DNA of 64,000 nucleotides from Burkholderiaceae bacterium (GTDB lineage Bacteria; Pseudomonadota; Gammaproteobacteria; Burkholderiales; Burkholderiaceae_C), in contig CAJYPV010000032.1 in NCBI GenBank assembly GCA_913776825.1, forward strand, positions 186,001 through 250,000. The letters run 5' to 3'. Under the pieces are notes generated by a model that was given only the letters and a program-made list of their open reading frames with translations, did no database searches and was not told the DNA's origin. Positions 6,972 through 15,510 of the stretch are shown here, piece by piece. The first letter of the stretch is position 1. Each line of letters begins with the position of its first letter. The translations under genes and the position numbers were made by a program.

Positions 6972-8765
6972 TCAGGCCGGGTTCGCATTCGCCGCCGTCT
7001 GCGCGGCACGGGCGTTGCGGTTGCTCTTGCGGACGTCGTCGTTGAGCTGATAGGACTTCACCGTCAGCGCGAGCAGGCTGCCCAGGATCAGGCCCGCGCA
7101 GACCGCATGCACGGCCGCCTGCGCGGCGATCTGACCGGGCGGACGGCTGCCGTCCGCATTGGGCTTGGCGGTCTGCTGGATGAGCTGCATCACGCCCAGC
7201 GCCGCGAGCGACGGGATCATGGTGTTGAAGACCCGCGCGTCGACCCGCTCGTTCTGACGACCCAGCTCATAGCGGGAGAACGGGTTCTGCATCTTGTCGT
7301 CGTGCAGGTGCGCCACATGCGAGGGATCGGTCTGCTGCATGCGCCGCGCCGACGCGCGATCCACCAGGTGATCTTCGACCGAGGAGGTCAGCATGTTGGC
7401 CAGGCCGCCGATCGCGCCCGACAGCAGTGCCAGACCGCGATGCGAGTTCCAGGCCGGCTGACCGCCCATGGCGAACTGCTGCATCAACTGCGCCGCGAAA
7501 TCGATGCCGGCGGCGGCCGTCCCGAACTTGGCTCGCAGGGTCCAGGGAATGTCGGAGGCGGTCAGGTTGCGGCCCTCCGGCGGCTGGGGCACCGAGGCAT
7601 CGCCATTGCCGACATGCACCGTGTTCTTGAGCGGTCGGCAGAACTCGCGCAGTCCCGCCTGCAGATGCGACAGCACCTGGATGGCGGCGAACGACTGGGC
7701 CAGCGGCACGAGGGCCGGATGCTGGGTCGACTTCAGGGTCAAGGCCACGGAGGCGGCATCGGGCAGCAGGATGCCGGCCGTTTGAATGCCTTGCCAGACG
7801 CGGCGCTGCAGGCTGCTGTGCTGACCGCTGATGTCGCCGGCGAAGGCTCGGTTGGCGACCGCCGGGTTGCGTTCGCTGTGGAATTGAGAGCCGGCCCGGC
7901 GCAGCGCCGAGGCGATCGCCAGGCTCAGCTGGAGCGCAACGGCGGCCTGCGGATGCGATTCGACCAGGCGAGCCACCTCGGGCGAGGCCAGGCCTTGCAC
8001 CACCGTGCGCACCACCGCGACCGAGCCGAAATGCCGCTTGTTCTGCGCGAGGAAGAACTCGAGCTGTCCCGCCTCTTTCGGCACGTGCGCGTGGTCGCTG
8101 GTGCCGCTGCTCTGGCTCAGGCTCGCCCGAAGGTCGTCGCGCTGCCGCGTGACCTGCGAGCCCAGGTTCACCTCATTCGCATGCGAGGCACTGGACCGCG
8201 GCGAGGCTTCCATCCGCACATACGACGAGGTGCTCTCCCGGTCATTCTGGGCGCCGTGCACCGAATCCGCCGACGAGGATCGGCGCACGAGCGCCATGGA
8301 CAGGTCCGTGCCCGTCGGCTGTGAGCTCGACGGCTGCACGGGCGCCTCGATCGACGGACGTGCGGATGCCGTCGGGCTGGCAGTCGCGGCGTCCGCACCG
8401 GTGCCGATCTTGGCGGAGGTCGACGCCGGCAGCGTGGCCGTCGCCGGGGTCTGCGAGGTCGACGGCGACGGGACCGTCGATCCGGACAACGCGGCGGTCG
8501 GCAACGCCGTCGGCGATCCGGAGCCCGAGCCCGTCGGGCTCTTCGACCGCAGCTCATCCAGCGAGCGTCGCGGCGACACCGAGGCGCTGGCCGACGGCGT
8601 GCGGCTGGTCAGCCCCTGCAGCTCCGCCGAGCCGCCGGAGGCGCTGCGTGAGCGCGCCGGTGGCACGGTCGGCGTCGAGGGCGACGTCGGGCCGGTGGTG
8701 GGCGGCAGCTGGGTCAGCGGGATGCCGCCACCGAGGCCAGGATTCAGGGTGGGTGATTGCGTCAT
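6972..8765 (-). CDS. Putative T3SS effector or translocator, 597 aa
   Basis: I recognise no catalytic family. The N-terminal 170 or so residues are Ser/Thr/Pro/Ala-rich and disordered-looking, as is common in secreted T3SS substrates. The middle (about 210-420) is mainly helical with hydrophobic helices such as AAVALQLSLAIASAL. The C-terminal part has stretches that could insert in membranes (RGLALLSGAIGGLANML; AVHAVCAGLILGSLLALTV). No Sec signal peptide is present. The ATG at 8765 was chosen over 8819 because the Ser/Pro-rich region begins there and a GAGG site precedes it. Its downstream neighbour is a CesT-like chaperone. The membrane-type helices leave a translocator role possible. Confidence 0.6.
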   Translation of the reverse strand: MTQSPTLNPGLGGGIPLTQLPPTTGPTSPSTPTVPPARSRSASGGSAELQGLTSRTPSASASVSPRRSLDELRSKSPTGSGSGSPTALPTAALSGSTVPSPSTSQTPATATLPASTSAKIGTGADAATASPTASARPSIEAPVQPSSSQPTGTDLSMALVRRSSSADSVHGAQNDRESTSSYVRMEASPRSSASHANEVNLGSQVTRQRDDLRASLSQSSGTSDHAHVPKEAGQLEFFLAQNKRHFGSVAVVRTVVQGLASPEVARLVESHPQAAVALQLSLAIASALRRAGSQFHSERNPAVANRAFAGDISGQHSSLQRRVWQGIQTAGILLPDAASVALTLKSTQHPALVPLAQSFAAIQVLSHLQAGLREFCRPLKNTVHVGNGDASVPQPPEGRNLTASDIPWTLRAKFGTAAAGIDFAAQLMQQFAMGGQPAWNSHRGLALLSGAIGGLANMLTSSVEDHLVDRASARRMQQTDPSHVAHLHDDKMQNPFSRYELGRQNERVDARVFNTMIPSLAALGVMQLIQQTAKPNADGSRPPGQIAAQAAVHAVCAGLILGSLLALTVKSYQLNDDVRKSNRNARAAQTAANANPA

Positions 8766-8841
8766 GGGGGTACCTCGTGCCCCCACTCTCGACAGACCCC
8801 ATGACGATGCCGTGACCACGGCATGACCTGGCCCTCGCCGC

Positions 8842-8865
8842 TTCGGGCCGTCGCCATCGGCTTCG
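8842..8865 (+). promoter_or_regulatory. TTCG-N16-TTCG box without a matching gene
   Basis: TTCG at 8842-8845 and 8862-8865 are 16 nt apart, but on the plus strand, pointing into the 3' end of the 862-aa regulator and away from the 597-aa gene. No YANNNT lies 30-32 nt downstream on that strand. It may be chance, or an activator site used from the other side. Confidence 0.25.
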
Positions 8866-8931
8866 GATGGCGGGCCCGAACGGCGGGTGCCGGTGCTGGT
8901 GCGTGCGGGCGCTACCGCGCTCGCGACGCGC

Positions 8932-11520
8932 TCAGGTGGCTTCGACCAGCCCCGGCGCGGCCGGCGACTTCGCCACCACGATCGATGACGCGGAAGTGGC
9001 GCCGCTCACGCAAGGCGACTCGATCGCCAGGCTGGCCGCAGGCGCACCGCGCAGGGCGGCGATCTGGGCCTCGTCCTCGGACCAGGCGGCACCCTCGTGC
9101 TGCAACCGCGCCAGACGGAAGCCGTCGAGCCGCTCCCGCAGCCGCACCGCCAGCACGCGCCAGGCGGCCGCGGATTCGACCTGATCGAAGCGCGCGCGGC
9201 AGACATAGCCCATCAGCCGGGCTCCGTCCTCATGCCGACCTTCCTCGATCGCCAGCCAGGCGTAGACCGGCGCCACGCGGTCGAAGCGCTCACGGCCGCC
9301 GGACAGCCAGCGCTCGCTGAACTCGGTCAGCAGCACCCGCGCCTTGGCGGCGCGGCCTTCGGCCAGCATGGACACCGCGAGACAGACCAGCGCCCGCCCG
9401 CGAATCGACTCCGGCCCGCAGGCCATCAAGTGCCTGACGATGCCGCGCATCCGCAGCGGCTCGCCATGCATGAGCTGCACCGTCATCAGCCGATGCAGAT
9501 CGTCCTTGAGCCAGGCGGCCGCGCCGATCTCGGTGGCCAGGGCCATCGAATTGCCCAGCGCATCCACCGCATCCTCGCCGCGGCCTTCCAGCGCCCACAC
9601 ATGGGCTTGTGCGGCCAGGCCCCACAGGCGGGTGCGCACCGACCAGTCGCCTTCCGGCAAGGTGTTGATCTCCGCCACCAGTTCGCCGAGCGCGGGCAGG
9701 CTGAGCGCCGCATCCTCCACCGCCTGACGGCATAGCGCGAGGTAGAGCAGCGCCGCATCGCCTGACCCGCGGCTCAGCGCGACGGCGCGACGGAACCATC
9801 CCGACGCCTGCACCGGCGCGACGGCGGACAGCAGATGGGCGTGATCGATGCAGAAGCGCGCGCGCTGGGCGATCGGCAGATCGCCGGGCATTTCCGATTC
9901 GAACGCGGCATGGCGCCAGCGGGTCTCATCGGTCAGGCCCAGCAGCTCGAACAGCTCGCGGGAACTGGCCAGCAGCGCCACGCCGGAGGCCGGCTCATGG
10001 ATCAGGCACCAGTCCATCGCCGCGCGGAGGTTGCTCAGCTCCGGCGCGAATTCCGCCAGCCAGCGCTCATCCGGCATCAGATGCCAGGCGCGTTCGGCGC
10101 GTTCGAAGAGCTGCACCAGCGTGCGCGCATGCTGGCGGCGCGCGATGTCGGTCTCGTCGGCTTCCTGCTGCAGCAACTGGCAATAGGCGCGCAGGTTCTC
10201 GCTGAGCCGGTAGCGCGGGCGTTCGCCGGCTTCCACCGTCACCAGCGAATGGTCGACCAGCGTCTCCAGCGCATCGGCCACCGCCCAGACATCCAGGTCG
10301 CTGTCGTTGACCGCGCTGACCACCATGTCCAGGCTGAAGCCGCCTTCGAACGGCTCCAGGCGGCGCAGCACCAGGCGCTCCAGATCGCTCAGCAGGTCAT
10401 GGCTGGCATCCATCGACGCCCGCAGCGAGCGATGACGCGCAGGACCGGCCTGCGTGCCGCGCGTCAGCAGCCGGAATCGGTCGTTGAGGCGCTCGGTCAG
10501 CGGCTCGATGCCGAACATCGCCAGCCGGCCCGCCGCCAGTTGCAACGCCAGCGGCAGGCCATCCAGTCGCTGGCACAGCGCGACCACCGACGCCACGTTG
10601 TGCGGCCCCAGCGAGAAGCCCTGGTCCTGCGCGCGGGCATGGTCGACGAACAGCGCCACCGCGCCGTGCTCCAGGGCTTCGGGCGCTTCGCAGGCGCTGT
10701 CTGGCACCGACAGCGGCGGCGGACGGAACACGCGTTCGCCGGTCACCCGCAGCACCTTGCGGCTGGTGACCATCAGCGCGACCCGCTCGGTGCCTTCCAG
10801 CACCGCACGGCAGAAGGCGGCGGCCTGCGCCGCATCGACCTCGGCGTTGTCGAGCACCAGCAGCAGATCGGTCGATCGCAGCAGGCCCAGCAGCATGTGC
10901 AGATCGGTCGCCGGGTCCATGCCCAGCGCCATCGCCACGGCGCACACGACCGGCAGCGGGCCGTCGTCACGCAGCAGATCGACCCACAGCACGCCGTCGC
11001 GATAGGCCGGCTTGCGCAGATGCGCGCAGGCCAGGGCGAGGGTGGATTTGCCCAGGCCGGGCGCACCGACCACCGTCACCATCCGGTGCTGGGCACTGCG
11101 CATCGCGAGGGCCTGCAGATCGTGCTGGCGCCCGATGAACACGGGCGGCGCGGCCGGCAGGGCCACCGGCATCAGCGGCGCGCTCGGGCCGAGCTCGGCC
11201 GCGCCGCCGGGCGGGGGCTCGGGCTCGTCCAGGCGCAGCGCGAAGCGATAGCCCTTGCCGGCATGCGTCTCGATGGCGCCGCGGCCCAGCACCCGGCGCA
11301 AGGCCGAGACATGCACCGCGGCATTGTTTTCTTCCACCACCTGGCCGGGCCAGACCGCATTCATCAGCGCATCCTTGGAAACCAAGGCGCCCCGATGCGC
11401 GACCAGCACCGCCAGCAGATCGAATTGCCGGCTCCCAAGCCGGACAGGCTCGCCCTGGACCAAGAGCACGCGCTCGGCCAAGTCCAGCTCGAAACCTTCG
11501 AAGCGATAACGACTTGTCAC
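8932..11520 (-). CDS. Winged-helix / NTPase / TPR-like transcriptional regulator
   Basis: The 862-aa product has an OmpR/CadC-type winged helix at 1-95 (RFEGFELDLAERVL, GKGYRFAL), then an NB-ARC/STAND-like ATPase with P-loop GAPGLGKST (152-160) and a Walker B-like LLLVLDNAE. A long helical TPR-like half with many ERA/RLA-type helices follows. This is the AfsR-like large-regulator layout, where ATP-driven switching is coupled to a ligand or partner protein. It sits between two putative secreted-protein genes in the T3SS locus, which suggests it controls them; that is inference. No hrpII box precedes it. Confidence 0.8.
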   Translation of the reverse strand: MTSRYRFEGFELDLAERVLLVQGEPVRLGSRQFDLLAVLVAHRGALVSKDALMNAVWPGQVVEENNAAVHVSALRRVLGRGAIETHAGKGYRFALRLDEPEPPPGGAAELGPSAPLMPVALPAAPPVFIGRQHDLQALAMRSAQHRMVTVVGAPGLGKSTLALACAHLRKPAYRDGVLWVDLLRDDGPLPVVCAVAMALGMDPATDLHMLLGLLRSTDLLLVLDNAEVDAAQAAAFCRAVLEGTERVALMVTSRKVLRVTGERVFRPPPLSVPDSACEAPEALEHGAVALFVDHARAQDQGFSLGPHNVASVVALCQRLDGLPLALQLAAGRLAMFGIEPLTERLNDRFRLLTRGTQAGPARHRSLRASMDASHDLLSDLERLVLRRLEPFEGGFSLDMVVSAVNDSDLDVWAVADALETLVDHSLVTVEAGERPRYRLSENLRAYCQLLQQEADETDIARRQHARTLVQLFERAERAWHLMPDERWLAEFAPELSNLRAAMDWCLIHEPASGVALLASSRELFELLGLTDETRWRHAAFESEMPGDLPIAQRARFCIDHAHLLSAVAPVQASGWFRRAVALSRGSGDAALLYLALCRQAVEDAALSLPALGELVAEINTLPEGDWSVRTRLWGLAAQAHVWALEGRGEDAVDALGNSMALATEIGAAAWLKDDLHRLMTVQLMHGEPLRMRGIVRHLMACGPESIRGRALVCLAVSMLAEGRAAKARVLLTEFSERWLSGGRERFDRVAPVYAWLAIEEGRHEDGARLMGYVCRARFDQVESAAAWRVLAVRLRERLDGFRLARLQHEGAAWSEDEAQIAALRGAPAASLAIESPCVSGATSASSIVVAKSPAAPGLVEAT

Positions 11521-11605
11521 TTCATCAGTCCTTCATGACGCTCGCCGACAGTCGCCGCCGATCGTCACGCGATGAATCGCGCTGCAGGGGGGCGGTCGCT
11601 GGGCG

Positions 11606-11625
11606 GGTCCGCTGACGTGCGGACC
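11606..11625. promoter_or_regulatory. Inverted repeat upstream of the large regulator
   Basis: GGTCCGC and GCGGACC (7-bp perfect arms) are separated by six bases, about 86 bp upstream of the start of the 862-aa regulator, within the 256-bp gap 11521-11776. It could be an operator for that gene. The rest of the gap shows no ORF and no box of the TTCG-N16-TTCG type. Confidence 0.3.
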
Positions 11626-11776
11626 GCATGAGTCGTGACGAAGTTTACGGTCGGCATGTGACAACGTCCAGGCGCCAGGTCTTGCCTGAGCACGCACTGG
11701 CAACCAAAGGAAACGGACAGCGTCCGCTCACTGCGGCCGCGCGACTGCATCGGCGCGAGGTGTCAGCGTGCCGGAC

Positions 11777-14230
11777 TCAGCGATTGCCCATTTCCAGATC
11801 CTGGTTGGCGGGCGGCTGCGGCGCGGGCTTGATCGCGTTGGCCAGATTCATCTTCACGTTGATCCAGCCCGGCAGGCCGGCCCAGGCGAGTGCATTGGAG
11901 GCCGCCATCTTCGCGAACGGATTGGCGTCCTGCATCGTCTGACCGAGCGCCACCGGCATGCCGACCGGCAGGGTCAGACCGAAGTTGATGCCCAGCCGCG
12001 CCATCACGCCGGCGGCCATGGTGTGGTAGTCGACCGAGGGATTCACCGAATTGCCAGCGGTGGCGCCGGGCAGGCGGCTTTTCATGAAGGTGGAGGTGAG
12101 GTCGGAGACGGTGTCCAGGGTCGCGCTCGCTGCCCGTTGGCCCACGGCGGAGACCGCCATCGCCATCGCCTGCGCCATCGGCTCGGAATAGCCCTGGCTC
12201 TTGAAGGTCTCGGTCAGCATCGGGGTGACCTTCGCACCGATGGCCGCGCCCGCGATGCCGCCGGCCATCGCGGTCCACATGTCGTTCAGACCCGCCATCA
12301 CGCGCGGACCTTCGATCTGCCAGCGCGTGTCGCTCGGCAGCGAGATGTTGGCGCCCAGGGACGGCTTCGTCTTCATGTTCTCGCCGATGACCTCCTTGGC
12401 CACGGCGGCCGTCAGGCCACCGAGGGCGGAGGAGGTGGCCGTGAGCGTCGCCTTCGAGGCGCCCGCCAGGCCGCCGCCGGTCAGCGTCAGCGCCTGCACC
12501 GCGAGCGCGGCCGCATGGCCGCCGCCGTAGGTCACCGACCGCTGGGCAAACGTCGCCCACAGCGCCTCCGTCAGCTGGCTGCCGGTGACGGGCGGACGTG
12601 CGGGCGCGGTCGTGTTGGTGGTGGTGTTGTTGGTGTTGGTGTTGGTGTTGGCGTTGGCGTTGGCGTTGGCGTTGGCGTTGGCGTTGGCGTTGGCGTTGGC
12701 GTTGCCAGCGGCGGTGGTACCGGTGCCGGTACCGGTGTGGTTGCCGGTGACGTTCGCGGGCGCGCCGGAGCCGGATGCGGTGACCTGCGTGGTGTTGGGC
12801 GCCTGGAGCGTGGAGGTGGTCTGCGGGCGCGTCGTGGCGGCCGCGCTGGTGCTGGCGCCCGGCTGCGGCGTGGTGGTGGTGGCGCTCGTGGCGGTTGGGG
12901 CGGTGGTGTGGGCGGGGCTTGAGGTGCTGGTGGTGGTCGGGGGTGCCGTCGGGCGGGCGTTGCTCGCCGCGTGGGTCGGTGTCTGCAGCGCCTGGAACGG
13001 CGTCTGGCTGCTGCCGGAAGGCGTCGCGATGGACGCCGGGCTGGGCTTGAAGGTCTGCGAGCCCGGCAGCGGCAGATCCAGCGACGGCCGCGGCCGTGCG
13101 CTGCTGTCGGCGATGGTGGGCTTGGGGGTGCTGGGCATCGATTCGCGGCGCTGGGGCAGGCGCGCGGTGTCGGGCGTCCAGGGATCGTGGCGGGAGGGCG
13201 TCTGCGGTTTGACCAGGCTGGTGCCGCTGCCGGTGGGCGCCGTACCGCCGGGTGGGTGGGTGGGGAGGCTGGTGGAGGCGGTCGGCAGGCTGGTGCTGGA
13301 CGACGTCCGCGCCGGCGCCGCCGAGTCGCTCGGCGTCTTGCCGGTGCCCGTCTTCAAGGCGCCGGACGGCAGCGCGCCATCGGCCGATTGCCGCCGCACC
13401 GGCGCCTCGGCCGTCGTGGTCGTGGTGGTGGTGGTGGTGGTGGCCGTGGCGGGCTTCTGCAGCGCGTCCGCCGATAGGGAGTGGGTCAAGGGCGGGCGGG
13501 TCGTGGCGGCGCTGGCGGGCGTCTCCGCGCTCGTCGGGGTGCGGGCGGGCGTGGCGGAGGTGGCGGGCTGTGCGGTCGTCGCGGCGGGCGTCGGCGTGGA
13601 CGGTGTCTGCGTGGTCGCGGTCGTGGGCGTGGACGGCGTGGCGGGCCGGGCGGTGGTGGCTGCCGCGGACGTGGTGGGCGGCTGCAGATCGCTGGCCGTG
13701 CGGCGCAGCGCGGACGGCTGTGCCGCATTGCTGGAGGCCGCGGCCTGGGGCAGCGAGCCGCTGCGGGTCAGTGGGGGCGCCTGTGGATCTCGGGGCAGCG
13801 TCGGCGGCGTGCTCAACGTCGTGGTGGTGGCGGCGGCGGCCGTGGTGGCGTTCGTGGCGTTCGTCGGCGCGATCGGCGTGGCGGGCGTGGACGCCTCGGA
13901 GGGCGAGGCCGGCGATGAGGGGCTCGACGGCGATCCGCCGGCCGGCGTGTTCGGACGATTCGCGTTCAGCGTGGCGGCCGAGGTATCGAGGGACAGGCGT
14001 CTCGGCGGCGTCTCACCGCCCGGCTCACGCCGCAGGGTCGGCGGCAACGACTGGCTGCGCGGTGCGACGCTGTCGGCGCCCGCGCGCTGCGGCCGTGCGC
14101 CGAGCCGGGCATCCTGAAAGCCGCCGCCGGGCGGGTTCGACGTCGGCGGCGTGGTGGGCGTCGTCGGGGTGTTGGCGGGCGCGGCGGTCGGCAATGCCGG
14201 GCTGTGACGGTTCTGGACGGAACTGACCAT
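11777..14230 (-). CDS. Putative T3SS effector with very long low-complexity N-terminus, 817 aa
   Basis: The first 530 or so residues are almost entirely Thr, Ala, Pro, Ser and Asn with no clear fold. They include nine Ala-Asn dipeptides followed by three Thr-Asn dipeptides. The C-terminal 270 residues are a helical, Ala/Gly-rich, partly hydrophobic domain (for example AMAGGIAGAAIGAKVTPML), ending hydrophilic. There is no Sec signal. The start at 14230 is preceded by a GGGGAG site; an ATG at 14302 would lie at the promoter -10. An array of TTCG boxes upstream puts the gene in the T3SS regulon. Layout resembles the 597-aa neighbour (disordered N-terminus, hydrophobic C-terminus), but I see no clear homology and do not recognise a family. 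Confidence 0.62.
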   Translation of the reverse strand: MVSSVQNRHSPALPTAAPANTPTTPTTPPTSNPPGGGFQDARLGARPQRAGADSVAPRSQSLPPTLRREPGGETPPRRLSLDTSAATLNANRPNTPAGGSPSSPSSPASPSEASTPATPIAPTNATNATTAAAATTTTLSTPPTLPRDPQAPPLTRSGSLPQAAASSNAAQPSALRRTASDLQPPTTSAAATTARPATPSTPTTATTQTPSTPTPAATTAQPATSATPARTPTSAETPASAATTRPPLTHSLSADALQKPATATTTTTTTTTTAEAPVRRQSADGALPSGALKTGTGKTPSDSAAPARTSSSTSLPTASTSLPTHPPGGTAPTGSGTSLVKPQTPSRHDPWTPDTARLPQRRESMPSTPKPTIADSSARPRPSLDLPLPGSQTFKPSPASIATPSGSSQTPFQALQTPTHAASNARPTAPPTTTSTSSPAHTTAPTATSATTTTPQPGASTSAAATTRPQTTSTLQAPNTTQVTASGSGAPANVTGNHTGTGTGTTAAGNANANANANANANANANANTNTNTNNTTTNTTAPARPPVTGSQLTEALWATFAQRSVTYGGGHAAALAVQALTLTGGGLAGASKATLTATSSALGGLTAAVAKEVIGENMKTKPSLGANISLPSDTRWQIEGPRVMAGLNDMWTAMAGGIAGAAIGAKVTPMLTETFKSQGYSEPMAQAMAMAVSAVGQRAASATLDTVSDLTSTFMKSRLPGATAGNSVNPSVDYHTMAAGVMARLGINFGLTLPVGMPVALGQTMQDANPFAKMAASNALAWAGLPGWINVKMNLANAIKPAPQPPANQDLEMGNR
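12629..12700 (-). repeat. Hexanucleotide tandem repeat, 12 units
   Basis: Three GTTGGT units followed by nine GTTGGC units run without interruption on the plus strand. Read on the coding strand they give nine Ala-Asn and three Thr-Asn pairs in the 817-aa protein. Because the unit is six bases, slippage would change the length of the linker but not the reading frame. Confidence 0.95.
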
Positions 14231-14300
14231 CGCGGTCTCCCCCCGGCCCCACGGGAACGGCGCCGCCCCCGGGCCGGATCGGGGCTGACATCCGATCCCC

Positions 14301-14381
14301 AATGTCCGCCTCGACCTCCCGACCCGCTGCGCTCAGGCGAAGCCTTGCCCCCTCATGCGAAGCGCTTCGCCCTGATCCGAA
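14301..14381 (-). promoter_or_regulatory. Triple TTCG array (hrpII/PIP-type promoter) of the 817-aa gene
   Basis: On the minus strand three TTCG tetramers (14378-14381, 14358-14361, 14338-14341) are each 16 nt apart, giving two overlapping boxes TTCGG-N15-TTCGC-N15-TTCGC. Exactly 31 nt after the last comes GACATT (14301-14306), one base off the YANNNT consensus. The gene starts at 14230, leaving a leader of about 65 nt. Confidence 0.72.
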
Positions 14382-14458
14382 GCGGCGGCGTTCGCTGCCA
14401 CCGTTCCGTCATCACGGCGACACGTGGATGCGCGGTATCCCGCCTGACGCGCCCGACC

Positions 14459-15421
14459 TCACCGGCGCTCGCCCAGGTCGTAGTTCCAGCGCAGCTCGGT
14501 GCCGGCGGGAATGTCGGTCGAGGCGCGGAACGCATGGATGCGGACCTGCCAACCGTGGCGCATCCGCACCTGGAAGCTCTCGCCGGTCACGTTGTAGCCG
14601 GTGGCGGGATGGCCGGTGATGCGGCCGTCGGCATCGACGTCGAACAGCGTGTTCATCAGCGACATCAGGTTTTCGCCATTGACCGCCAGGGTGCCGGGTT
14701 CGTCGGCGGCGGACATCAGGTAGCGGTCGTCCTCGAGCAGGAAGATGTCGACCTCGTCCAGCAATTGGCCGCCATAGACGCCCAGGCAGGTGCCGGCGCG
14801 GATGTCGGTGCGAGCGAACAGGCCCCATTGGTCGATCAGCGCGGCCTCGCTGGGCGAGCGCAGGTCGGCTGCGGTGAGCCGGCGCGGCACCAGATGCCGC
14901 AGGCAGGTCGAGGAGCGGGTGCGGCGGCTGTTGCGCGACGCGGTGAAGGGCTCGACATCGGCGAAGGCGTCGGGCCGGTCCAGCACATCGATGATGTGCA
15001 CCACGCCGTGATCGGCGTCCCGGAACGGCGGATCGCCGCAGCGGTCATGCCGATAGCTGCGGCGCTGCACCCGGGCGCGATGGTCGTGGCGCACTTGCTG
15101 CAGCAGCGCCAGCCAACGTTCGGTGCCGTAGGACAGCAGCTCCAGCTGGCGGGAACGCTCGGTGAGATCGAGCGCTGCGTCGCCGGGACGGCCTGAACTC
15201 GATGAGCCAGCGCCTGCGGGGTGGCCCTCATTGCCTTCAGAACCCTCGGGATCGTCGGGCATGAGGCTGAGCAAACGTTCACGGCAGCTCAGCACATGGG
15301 CCATGTGGGCCGCGCGGCGCTGGGCGCGCGGCAGGGTGTGGATCGCGTGGTAGCGCTCCCAGAGCAGGCGATCGACCGCGGACTTGTCCCAGGTCGGTCG
15401 GATCGCGGCGGCGACATTCAT
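14459..15421 (-). CDS. SET-domain protein, probable T3SS effector
   Basis: The 320-aa product has a helical N-terminal half (1-185, with a Ser/Gly linker at 60-80) and a C-terminal SET-type lysine methyltransferase fold. Motifs are WGLFARTDIRAG (199-210), LGVYGGQL (213-220), a pseudoknot-like LMSLMNTLFD (252-261) and IPAGTELRWNYDLG (304-317) carrying the usual catalytic Tyr. The Asn-His of typical SET proteins reads Asn-Thr here. There is no signal peptide. The ATG at 15421 has an AGGGGAA site and follows an hrpII-type promoter, so it is expressed with the T3SS. Secreted bacterial SET proteins (NUE, RomA/LegAS4) modify host chromatin; a host target here is inference. Confidence 0.78.
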   Translation of the reverse strand: MNVAAAIRPTWDKSAVDRLLWERYHAIHTLPRAQRRAAHMAHVLSCRERLLSLMPDDPEGSEGNEGHPAGAGSSSSGRPGDAALDLTERSRQLELLSYGTERWLALLQQVRHDHRARVQRRSYRHDRCGDPPFRDADHGVVHIIDVLDRPDAFADVEPFTASRNSRRTRSSTCLRHLVPRRLTAADLRSPSEAALIDQWGLFARTDIRAGTCLGVYGGQLLDEVDIFLLEDDRYLMSAADEPGTLAVNGENLMSLMNTLFDVDADGRITGHPATGYNVTGESFQVRMRHGWQVRIHAFRASTDIPAGTELRWNYDLGERR

Positions 15422-15449
15422 GGCGAGGATTCCCCTGACGCAAAGGCCC

Positions 15450-15510
15450 AGGGTAGGCAGCCGTCCGTGTGCGCGGCCGGTCGTGCCGAAGGCATGCGCA
15501 TCGACGCGAA
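15450..15510 (-). promoter_or_regulatory. hrpII/PIP-type promoter of the SET-domain gene
   Basis: On the minus strand TTCGC-N15-TTCGG (tetramers 15507-15510 and 15487-15490, 16 nt apart) is followed after exactly 31 nt by TACCCT (15450-15455), a full YANNNT match. The predicted leader to the ATG at 15421 is about 22 nt. Every element of the known Ralstonia hrpII promoter rule is met. Confidence 0.85.

Noticed and set aside
12629-12700. Possible CRISPR-like or phase-variable repeat
   Set aside because: Units are six bases with no spacers, so it is not CRISPR; six is a multiple of three, so it cannot switch the frame on and off.
12585-14117. 510-codon plus-strand Val/Gly-rich ORF
   Set aside because: It is the antisense of the low-complexity arm of the 817-aa gene; the Val/Gly runs are the complement of Thr/Ala/Asn codons.
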